Below are positions 5,874 to 12,625 of a stretch of 23,845 nt of DNA, piece after piece. Made by a program: the position numbers and the translations under genes. The stretch covers positions 1-23,845 of the IMG/VR virus record IMGVR_UViG_3300013115_000102. One strand, written 5' to 3'. Numbering within the stretch: position 1 is the stretch's first letter; every line of letters starts with the position of its first letter. The notes under the pieces were generated by a model. That model searched no databases. It saw only the letters and a list, made by a program, of their open reading frames with translations, and was not told where the DNA came from. This stretch comes from a virus.

Positions 5874-6275
5874 TCACAAATTTAAGCTTTTAGCCCAACT
5901 AACCGCGTCTTTCTCGGTTGTAAAAAATCTAAGTTTAGGACTTTTTAACAATACTTTCGCTAATAAATTAAGGACTTTAACACCTAATTTGTAAAACTTT
6001 TCAACCGCTTTTTTATCTGCTAAATAAACAACGCCAATCACGTCAACGCCTCCAATTGCTTTATTTGTTGTAAACGTTTTCATTGTTTCGGGTTTAATCT
6101 TAACGGATGAATGAATAACACCGACATACTTCCTAATAAAATGAGATTTCGATAGTTTCTCTTTTTCCCAAACGATAAGATCCGATACGGTTTGATCTAT
6201 TATTGAATTATGTTTGTATGTAACAATACATACGTCCCCATCTAACTCGTACTTTATTACACTATTTTCAAACAT
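5874..6275 (-). CDS. STAS/SpoIIAA-like protein (133 aa)
   Basis: The order of elements, IKYELDGDVCIVTYKHNSII, a helix, YVGVIHSSVKIKPETMKTF, VDVIGVVYLADKKAVEKFYKLGVKVL and the C-terminal PKLRFFTTEKDAVSWAKSL, resembles STAS-like proteins common in Flavobacteriia genomes, whose C-terminus usually reads FT-x-E-x-x-A-x-x-W. Host members are small cytoplasmic proteins of unclear function. No catalytic residues are apparent. Its place between a holin candidate and the endolysin is unusual for a host-like protein. The assignment is by memory of the pattern and should be tested by profile search. Confidence 0.5.
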   Translation of the reverse strand: MFENSVIKYELDGDVCIVTYKHNSIIDQTVSDLIVWEKEKLSKSHFIRKYVGVIHSSVKIKPETMKTFTTNKAIGGVDVIGVVYLADKKAVEKFYKLGVKVLNLLAKVLLKSPKLRFFTTEKDAVSWAKSLNL

Positions 6276-6435
6276 AGCTTTAAAATACGAAAAATAAATA
6301 TCGAAATTAGTAAGAATAACCCAATTCGTTGCGAGGCGACTTTTCTATCCTGTAAATAAATCAACAACACGAATCGCCAAAAATGTTTCATAATCCGCAA
6401 AATAACGGATTTTTATCAATTTTTGTTACGACTTT
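6276..6435. other. 160-bp gap in the lysis region
   Basis: No supported gene lies here. It contains an inverted repeat, AATCCG (6392-6397) and CGGATT (6406-6411), with an 8-base loop. The repeat is followed by TTTTT on the plus strand but not on the minus strand. No convincing TTG/TAnnTTTG promoter was found on the minus strand. The gap separates the membrane genes from the STAS-like and endolysin genes. Confidence 0.4.
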
Positions 6436-6705
6436 TTACTTAGATTTTTTAAATAGTGATTTTGCCGTCTTAATTATCGGAATAAGACCCGCAACACATG
6501 AAATTGCCAACGACGCAATAGTAAACCATTTTTGTGTGACATCTACCATTTCAACTTTGGGGGCTTCAGTAACAAACTTAACAACTGTAACACCTTCCGG
6601 AATAGAATCCAGCCCAACCATCATCGCGCAAAATGATATAACCGCGAAAACATAATCAGATATAAGATCAATAAAACTGTCGTTCATTCGTTTAAAAGTC
6701 TGCAT
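6436..6705 (-). CDS. Putative holin (two transmembrane segments, 89 aa)
   Basis: The protein has two hydrophobic segments, about 17-35 (DYVFAVISFCAMMVGLDSI) and 60-78 (WFTIASLAISCVAGLIPII), a short loop and a basic C-terminus (KTAKSLFKKSK). Size, topology and position upstream of the endolysin fit a class II or III holin that opens the inner membrane. A second in-frame ATG at residue 7 could give a shorter form, as in dual-start holins; that is only a possibility. Confidence 0.65.
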   Translation of the reverse strand: MQTFKRMNDSFIDLISDYVFAVISFCAMMVGLDSIPEGVTVVKFVTEAPKVEMVDVTQKWFTIASLAISCVAGLIPIIKTAKSLFKKSK

Positions 6706-6744
6706 CTAAAATTAAGTTTTTTCGGTGTGAAATAAAAATAATAT

Positions 6745-7185
6745 TTATTCCTTTTCATTTACGAACCTAATCCATAAAATGTTTAATAAACTCGATACAA
6801 TACACCCTAGCGTTAAGAAATCGAAAATATTTGTTTCATATCTATCTCCAATTAAATTATCTAACAAGTCCCCGCAACAAACCGCGAACCAGGATTCAAT
6901 CAACCAACGAAACAATCCTTTTTTGAAAGGTCTATAAAAATAAAACCTATACAAATGTATTAATAAAGAAGAAAATAAAAACGACGAAAGAGATTGAAAG
7001 CAAAAGAACGCGTTCCAGTAACCGTTATCGCTTGTTGGGAATAAAACATTTGCAATTGTTGACCCGAAAACATCCGAGCATATCGCCAAAACTAATAGCG
7101 ACAAAAGAACGTCGTTTTTTACGTTATTTCTTAACCCGTTTTTTTGGATGTGTTCGACGAACTGGTTTAAGTGTTTTTGAAACAT
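6745..7185 (-). CDS. Multi-span membrane protein of the lysis region (146 aa)
   Basis: I chose the ATG at 7183-7185, preceded by AAAGGA and an A-rich stretch. An upstream TTG at 7224 is open in frame but overlaps the preceding gene and lacks a leader. The protein has hydrophobic segments at about 26-46 and 57-77, a likely third at 118-140, and an amphipathic, Cys-containing stretch at about 92-110 (WLIESWFAVCCGDLLDNL). It is not a known holin family to me. It could be a second holin, an antiholin or a superinfection factor. Confidence 0.65.
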   Translation of the reverse strand: MFQKHLNQFVEHIQKNGLRNNVKNDVLLSLLVLAICSDVFGSTIANVLFPTSDNGYWNAFFCFQSLSSFLFSSLLIHLYRFYFYRPFKKGLFRWLIESWFAVCCGDLLDNLIGDRYETNIFDFLTLGCIVSSLLNILWIRFVNEKE

Positions 7186-7217
7186 ATTTGTTTTGTCCTT
7201 TTTTTGAAGCCATAATA

Positions 7218-8792
7218 TTAACAATTTGTTTTTACATAATTCTGATTAAAGTCCTTATATTTTAATTCTAAAGGTGCTAAATGCGTAACGTCTTTATAGT
7301 CGATCGTTTCCATTGAATCAAATACAACTTGTTTTTGAATATAGTCTTTTTTGTGATTATTTAGGTTATAATCTGTAAAAAATAAACTATTTGCGAAGTT
7401 GTGGTATTCGATAATTTGGTCCGTAATACAATCGGGAATGTGCATTGTTTGACATGAATACGTATTAATCAATTCGGATCTAACTTGTTTCGAATCTCTA
7501 TTTGCATATAATACAAACTCTTGTTCGTATTCTGTTTGTCTATTTCCGAAGAAACCGCGAACACGTAAACCGTCTAACCAATTAAGATTCGTAAAATCAA
7601 AATCAAGGTGACGCAAATAACCATTTTGAACCGATTGGATACGAAACGTTCCGTTTGCTTTGTCTTGTGTATATTCATTTAATTCAAATGGAATTGAATA
7701 CGTTGTTTGTGATCCTGTTAAAAATACTAAATCTACTTTAATTCGGTATGTTCCTGGTCCTTCAAGTAACAATACTTTTTGCCACTGAATTTGCACTCCT
7801 TTGTAGTTTGGATATTCGCTAAACGCTCCGAAATCGTAATATATTCCGTAATCGTCGTTAACGATTGGCAAATCTGTAACGCCATTTTTTTGTAATGTTA
7901 AAGTTATTGTTTCGCTTGAAAAATTCCTTTTAAATAGAAAAGAATTAATGTCGTTTTTCCACTCATCGTTTGAACTCGATGAAGCTAACACCGGAGATTG
8001 ATAACAACACTCGTCTAGTTCCTCATCGACTATCGTTTGTGGTTGTTGTGGTGTTGTTGGAACCGAACAAATCGATTGTGTTACAATTGGATCGTCTCCC
8101 AAAGCTCCACCAGTTGACCCAACACCTAAATCAATCCAACCCGCATTCCCTCCACTTAAGAACGCCCATTCAGTTGCCTCAATAGGTGGGTCGGGTGTAA
8201 TAGGTGCGACATCTTGGTAAGTGTATAATATGTCGCCCGTTGTCGAGTCAAAAGTATAGATGTGTTTATAATCGGCGACCTCCGCCCCCATGTCGTCTTG
8301 AATCTCCACACCTACGATTAACTCTAAGTCTTGCGTCTCGTCAAAGTTTACAAAAAACGCACCGTAAGCACTCGCACCAGTTGAACCACCCGAAGGAATA
8401 TCGTTGATTGGAACTTCTAAGTTATCAAATCCAAATCCCATTCCCTCGATTCCGTACAAGTTCGACGAATTAGATTGTAAAAAAGCCCCTCTATTTTGAG
8501 AGTTTACAACGTTATCATACTGAGCGTTTAAATTAAAAAAGAATGGATTCCAAGAATCTTGAACCCCTCCCAATTCGCAAGCGTCAATATTTGTCCCGTC
8601 AAAAGTACAATCTGAAAATTCCCAACTATTCAACGGTATAGTATAAAAGGGGTTTATCTCTAAAAAATAATCCCCCGTTAATTGTTCTACTCCCCCAACT
8701 TTAACCGACTGTATCGCGCAACGATATTCATCCGTTCCCGTTGTTGTTGACGTTTGGAATAAATCTTTAATATAAAAGTATGCTTTCGTCAT
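7218..8792 (-). CDS. Putative tail/virion structural protein (524 aa)
   Basis: No family recognised. The protein is beta-rich with many aromatic residues, Ser, Thr and Asp and few Lys, as in surface-exposed phage structural proteins. It has a low-complexity Pro/Thr/Gln hinge near 240-255 (SVPTTPQQPQ), a CC pair in DECCYQSP, and single Cys residues elsewhere including the C-terminus. It is the last structural gene before the lysis genes and follows the LamG-like adhesin, so it is probably a distal fibre or tip protein. The TCGA-rich composition is like the phage core, unlike the two genes before it. Confidence 0.6.
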   Translation of the reverse strand: MTKAYFYIKDLFQTSTTTGTDEYRCAIQSVKVGGVEQLTGDYFLEINPFYTIPLNSWEFSDCTFDGTNIDACELGGVQDSWNPFFFNLNAQYDNVVNSQNRGAFLQSNSSNLYGIEGMGFGFDNLEVPINDIPSGGSTGASAYGAFFVNFDETQDLELIVGVEIQDDMGAEVADYKHIYTFDSTTGDILYTYQDVAPITPDPPIEATEWAFLSGGNAGWIDLGVGSTGGALGDDPIVTQSICSVPTTPQQPQTIVDEELDECCYQSPVLASSSSNDEWKNDINSFLFKRNFSSETITLTLQKNGVTDLPIVNDDYGIYYDFGAFSEYPNYKGVQIQWQKVLLLEGPGTYRIKVDLVFLTGSQTTYSIPFELNEYTQDKANGTFRIQSVQNGYLRHLDFDFTNLNWLDGLRVRGFFGNRQTEYEQEFVLYANRDSKQVRSELINTYSCQTMHIPDCITDQIIEYHNFANSLFFTDYNLNNHKKDYIQKQVVFDSMETIDYKDVTHLAPLELKYKDFNQNYVKTNC

Positions 8793-8811
8793 GTCTTAAA
8801 GATAACATTTT

Positions 8812-10110
8812 TTAAGGTACATCATTAACAATACTAGAGCTTGTCATTGAATACATGATATAAATACAATTAGCAGCACTTCCGCTATCTTGTAAGAACG
8901 GGTATGTATCACCGTCTCCCATTCTCCACCAATGAACAGGATCAGAAGTTAATCCACTTAAATCTAAAGGAACGCCTCCATTGTAAATGCTAGAAATATT
9001 TGTGCTTTCGTCACTATCCCAAACGGCTAGTTCGTCAATTTTACAATTGTTTCGCATATAATCGCTACTGTTATACCTTCCAACTCTTAAATTTACACCA
9101 TTTAAAGCGGTTGTTATTCCGAAGTTACTATTGCTATTTATTGTTGTCTGTTGCACTCCATCAATAAACATTTTAAAACGGCTGTAATAATCACTAATAC
9201 TTCCACTTGATGAACCCGTAGTTCCACCGTCATACGTAATCATGTAATGATGCCAATCTCCATCATTTGATAAACTACCAACGGGGCTTTTAAATTCTAA
9301 ATTATTATTATTAGTTCCGTACCTAAAAACTAACTGTTGCCTAGCCGTATTATTACCGTTCCAATACATCCAAATATGATTTCCATTAGCAACATCATTA
9401 GAACCATAATAAAAAATAGTTTGTTCTTGGTTGTTACTACTTCCCGCTTTGAAATAAAATGAAACTGTCCATGCATCACCACTTCCTGAACCGTTTCCAG
9501 TTCTTCCAAGTGTTGAATCTAATAAACTAGCGTTAGCCCCTAACCAATCATTTTGCTGAAATATTACGCTTTTTGTATTAGCAAAAGGAGGATTTGAAAC
9601 TGTTAAAACTATTGTTTCTGAATCTTCACCATTATAATTAATCGCTTTTACTGGGATATTATAAGTTCCTGCCACTAAACTTGAACCGCCTATAATTTTT
9701 CTATTGTTACCATCAACAGTCGTTATTCCCGAAACGTTTGATAAATCCCATTCATAACCAACCCCAAAATTAGCTGTTAATTCATAATTAATTATTGAAC
9801 CCTCTACGCTATTAATCGTTAACGGGCTTGTTATTGATGGTAAGTTTGTTGTAGGTGTTCCTGAACTTGCAAAAATAGCGTTTAATTGATTACAAACTTC
9901 AACCGCTGTTCCCGTGTATGGGTTGTCGTTTTCATCTACAAAATTTGTATGATCTGCATTAGAAACAATATCAATTTGCCTTGCTAAATCTGTTATCGAT
10001 ACCGTAGTTGTTGGAACGCTTGCTTGTAAACTGTTTACAAATTGCGCCCCGTTTGCATCTTCAATGAATATCGAGTTCGCAGCCTGATCTTTATAAATTT
10101 TAATACTCAT
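8812..10110 (-). CDS. Tail adhesin with Ig-like (He_PIG-type) and LamG-like domains (432 aa)
   Basis: The domains in order are: an N-terminal virion-attachment part (about 1-85), an Ig-like/cadherin-like domain (about 88-172, ITSPLTINSVEGSIINYELT...SETIVLTVS), and a laminin-G/concanavalin-like lectin domain (about 176-400). The last shows AWTVSFYFKAG, DGDWHHYMITYDGG, RFKMFIDGVQQTT, LRVGRYNSS and KIDELAVWDSDES, which are standard LamG landmarks, then VHWWRMGDGD. Such a module binds sugars or proteins, so the likely job is attachment to the host surface. The gene is almost free of the TCGA word that is frequent in the rest of the window, suggesting recent exchange. It has no signal peptide, as expected for a virion protein. 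Confidence 0.8.
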   Translation of the reverse strand: MSIKIYKDQAANSIFIEDANGAQFVNSLQASVPTTTVSITDLARQIDIVSNADHTNFVDENDNPYTGTAVEVCNQLNAIFASSGTPTTNLPSITSPLTINSVEGSIINYELTANFGVGYEWDLSNVSGITTVDGNNRKIIGGSSLVAGTYNIPVKAINYNGEDSETIVLTVSNPPFANTKSVIFQQNDWLGANASLLDSTLGRTGNGSGSGDAWTVSFYFKAGSSNNQEQTIFYYGSNDVANGNHIWMYWNGNNTARQQLVFRYGTNNNNLEFKSPVGSLSNDGDWHHYMITYDGGTTGSSSGSISDYYSRFKMFIDGVQQTTINSNSNFGITTALNGVNLRVGRYNSSDYMRNNCKIDELAVWDSDESTNISSIYNGGVPLDLSGLTSDPVHWWRMGDGDTYPFLQDSGSAANCIYIMYSMTSSSIVNDVP

Positions 10111-10114
10111 TTTT

Positions 10115-10645
10115 TTATCGCTTTATTACTTGAATAACTGAACCCGCATTTGTAACTGTTGCATTTGACGTACAATAAACTTGCAATTTTATAGGGTTGT
10201 CTTTTGTGTTAGTATCTCCCATGTAAATTAAATCAGGAACTAAGCTAAATCTATAATCCTGACCCGAACCACTATCTAAACGCCCAATAATTTTTTCAAG
10301 CGTGTAAGTTCCTCCCCCATTACCTAATTCATACCTAAACCTTAATTGTGCGTTGTTAGTATTTGGGTTAATAGTATAATCATTACGAACAAGAATAGTA
10401 TCGCCTAAATCTAATTCTGTAACATCAATATAACCCGTTGAAGTGTCCATCAACTCAGTTACTCCTGTCGGTGGGTAATTCTTGTTAGTAAAAGCACCTA
10501 AACCGTCATTAGGCAAATCTGTCCAAGTGTCTGCGGTAATACTAAACCCTCCCGTTGTATCATTGTAATCAATAAAACCGTTTTGCGTACCGTTGCCGTT
10601 ATTCCCCGCGGGCTCTTGCAACGCTCCTTTATAAACTTTTCCCAT
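10115..10645 (-). CDS. Putative virion/fibre protein (176 aa)
   Basis: No family recognised with certainty. The sequence is rich in Gly, Asn and Thr with predicted beta-strands, starting GKVYKGALQEPAGNN and ending TNAGSVIQVIKR, a form typical of trimeric head or tail fibre modules. It lies four bases upstream of the LamG gene and shares its low-TCGA composition, so the two were probably acquired together. It may be a receptor-binding tip or a decoration protein. Confidence 0.55.
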   Translation of the reverse strand: MGKVYKGALQEPAGNNGNGTQNGFIDYNDTTGGFSITADTWTDLPNDGLGAFTNKNYPPTGVTELMDTSTGYIDVTELDLGDTILVRNDYTINPNTNNAQLRFRYELGNGGGTYTLEKIIGRLDSGSGQDYRFSLVPDLIYMGDTNTKDNPIKLQVYCTSNATVTNAGSVIQVIKR

Positions 10646-10648
10646 GAC

Positions 10649-11014
10649 TTAGTATGTATCTTGATTATCAATCTGTGAATAATACCCCGTTATGGTTCCC
10701 GCGCTTGCTCCCGATCCATCGATTGTGAACTTTGCGTAATTAGATATAATCGAATCGATTTCAATTGTAACTGAACCACTCGCGCCACTTATTGGAATCG
10801 ATGTAACTCGACTTCCATCGGTTGGATCAACGAAAGGAAATTCGTCGAAATTCGTGCCGTCCATCGATACCCCTAAACCAAAAGATGCGGTCCCACTTAA
10901 ACCGGACCAAACCAATTGAAGCGCAACCGCGTAATTTGCTGATAATTTTTGATCTGAATCGGGACTAGTTGTTATGTCTGCCGAATCAAATATTTTTAAA
11001 TTTTTATTTGCCAT
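10649..11014 (-). CDS. Small beta-rich virion protein (121 aa)
   Basis: Not assigned. The sequence MANKNLKIFDSADITTS, then YAVALQLVWSG, GTASFGLGVSMDGTNFDEFP and a C-terminal YYSQIDNQDTY suggests a single beta-sandwich. It resembles small structural proteins in other flavophage tail regions. Its ATG overlaps the stop of the 58-residue ORF by 11 bp. It is TCGA-rich, marking the upstream edge of the TCGA-poor fibre island. Confidence 0.6.
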   Translation of the reverse strand: MANKNLKIFDSADITTSPDSDQKLSANYAVALQLVWSGLSGTASFGLGVSMDGTNFDEFPFVDPTDGSRVTSIPISGASGSVTIEIDSIISNYAKFTIDGSGASAGTITGYYSQIDNQDTY

Positions 11015-11180
11015 CGCTTTTTTGCTTTAAATCTAAAGCATCTTCAACGACTTTGAATAGATTTTCGACGGTACTCTTATGTTTATCGATATCGGTTAAA
11101 CTCCCGTTGAATTTTACCCCCGTATAAACTAATTTCTTTATCGCTTCTAATGCTTCTTTTTCTGTTAATTCTTTTTCCAT
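11004..11180 (-). CDS. Small helical protein (58 aa)
   Basis: A complete minus-strand frame runs from the ATG at 11178-11180 to the TAA at 11004-11006, overlapping the next gene by 11 bp. The product begins MEKELTEKEALEAIKKLV and has a second helix STVENLFKVVEDALDLKQ, with heptad-like spacing consistent with a short coiled coil. It is acidic with no membrane span. It fills the otherwise empty gap between two structural genes, which supports it as real. Possible roles are fibre chaperone or minor virion component. Confidence 0.65.
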   Translation of the reverse strand: MEKELTEKEALEAIKKLVYTGVKFNGSLTDIDKHKSTVENLFKVVEDALDLKQKSDGK

Positions 11181-11204
11181 TTGTTTATGATTTTAATTGT
11201 TTGT

Positions 11205-11621
11205 TTATGTGTTTGGTATTCCTACAACTTCAAGACTTCCTTCTGGGAAAATCTCTTCATCGTAAAAATATTGAATTAAAAATCTGTTTTGGTCCTCAAT
11301 CATTCCGTAAACATAACCTTTTTCAGATTCAATGAAAGGGTATTTATCAGAACCATCTTCATTAAAAACCTCTACTGTGTAACTTGGTTTTAACTCTTTA
11401 ATTTGTACGTTTGGGCTCGTGTGTTGCTCTGTGTAATCACCAATCCAAATGTTTAAATTAATTTGCCATTTTAAATATACCCCGCCTTGAATGTCAACGG
11501 GTGCTTTTAACCACGCTGTCACCTCTGTGCCAACTGGCAATTCAGTTTCGATTTTATCTCCGAAATTAGTATACTGAACTTGTGTTAATTTTAGCGTTTC
11601 GCTTGTTGTAATTTTTATCAT
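11205..11621 (-). CDS. Hypothetical virion-associated protein (138 aa)
   Basis: Not recognised. The protein is beta-rich, starting MIKITTSETLKLTQVQYTNF, with Trp residues in VTAWLKAP and WQINLNIWIGDY, and an acidic C-terminus. It sits between a tail fibre gene and the small helical gene with three-base spacing, so it is probably a fibre-associated structural protein. TCGA words are scarce here too. Confidence 0.55.
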   Translation of the reverse strand: MIKITTSETLKLTQVQYTNFGDKIETELPVGTEVTAWLKAPVDIQGGVYLKWQINLNIWIGDYTEQHTSPNVQIKELKPSYTVEVFNEDGSDKYPFIESEKGYVYGMIEDQNRFLIQYFYDEEIFPEGSLEVVGIPNT

Positions 11622-11624
11622 GTC

Positions 11625-12623
11625 TTATGCTGTTGTATTATCTATAATTAAACCTGTATTTGCTAATTTAGTTAAAAGGTCAGCTAAAGCCGCATTACCA
11701 CCTCTTGAACCTGTTATTGTTTGTTGTGCAACTGGTGCGGTCCCGTAGAATCCTAAATCCCCCGAAGAATCACAAACCATAACGTCACCTTTTAGCGTTA
11801 TATCTTCCGTTGATATTGGGGCATTTCCACCAATAACTAAACTACCTGACGCCCGTACATAGCCCTGCTCTAAAAGCCAAATTTGTTTTGTACCTAAAGC
11901 AAGATCAAAGAATATATCGCGAACATTACCACTATTGTAAAATTCAAAATCATGTTGTAAAGGTATTTTAAAACCTGCCACACCTGTACTGCTTGCGCCT
12001 AATGTTAGCGGACCTCTCCAAAAACCTCCAGTATCACGATTAACTTTAAATTGTACCCCTAAACCGAATAATTGATCTCTAACCGCCAAAGCTCCGTTTG
12101 TGTCAGTTGATGAAATTTCAACCCCCGCTGTGTTTGAGAATGATGCGTAAGTTTGAAAAGTTCCTGTTTGGCCTTGAATAACAAAAATATCGTTCGATAT
12201 TGCATTATTACCGTCAAAAGTTAATGTGTTTGAACTCATATCGTGACTGTAGTTACCCAACAACGTTAAACCATTAGTATCCAAAATATTACCTCCTGAC
12301 GGTATGTCAGAAAGTAACGCAACAACTCCCGTTTGATCGGGTAAAGTGTATTGCCTATTCGCTGTCAATGTATCAGGAACTAACGACCCCAAAAACGAAG
12401 CGTTTTCAAAATCAACCGAATCGCCCGCAGTTACTTCGATGTTTTGCCCCGATGTAGTGTTGGCCGTTCTTAATGTGTTAGATAATCCATTCGCTAACGT
12501 ATCTAAAATATCCTTTAACAAACCGTTGTGGTCCGATGGTTGTATCGATTCGTCAGGAGCTAAATCATCTAATAAAAGATCGATAGCCGCGTCGACGTTT
12601 GTCCTATTTCCTAAGTCTGCCAT
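11625..12623 (-). CDS. Tail fibre protein (332 aa)
   Basis: The N-terminal part (about 1-105) has the helical start MADLGNRTNVDAAIDLLLDD and the beta-rich LVPDTLTANRQYTLPDQTGVV pattern often seen in phage fibre stalks. The middle is a Gly/Ser/Thr-rich beta region. The C-terminus GFYGTAPVAQQTITGSRGG and ALADLLTKLANTGLIID is a tip motif shared by many phage fibres and virion proteins. It probably contacts the host surface. TCGA words are concentrated in the 5' third and nearly absent from the 3' half, consistent with domain exchange at the tip. Confidence 0.75.
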   Translation of the reverse strand: MADLGNRTNVDAAIDLLLDDLAPDESIQPSDHNGLLKDILDTLANGLSNTLRTANTTSGQNIEVTAGDSVDFENASFLGSLVPDTLTANRQYTLPDQTGVVALLSDIPSGGNILDTNGLTLLGNYSHDMSSNTLTFDGNNAISNDIFVIQGQTGTFQTYASFSNTAGVEISSTDTNGALAVRDQLFGLGVQFKVNRDTGGFWRGPLTLGASSTGVAGFKIPLQHDFEFYNSGNVRDIFFDLALGTKQIWLLEQGYVRASGSLVIGGNAPISTEDITLKGDVMVCDSSGDLGFYGTAPVAQQTITGSRGGNAALADLLTKLANTGLIIDNTTA

Positions 12624-12625
12624 AA

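Noticed and set aside
6300-6380. Possible tRNA-like fold in the lysis gap
   Set aside because: Short GGCGA/TCGCC pairing is present, but no T-arm consensus, anticodon arm or acceptor stem could be assembled.
6383-6655. Plus-strand open frame of 90 codons
   Set aside because: It is antisense to the holin candidate, which has a coherent two-span topology; no leader precedes the plus frame.
6745-7224. TTG start at 7224 for the multi-span membrane protein
   Set aside because: The ATG at 7185 has an AAAGGA plus A-rich leader and avoids overlapping the preceding structural gene.
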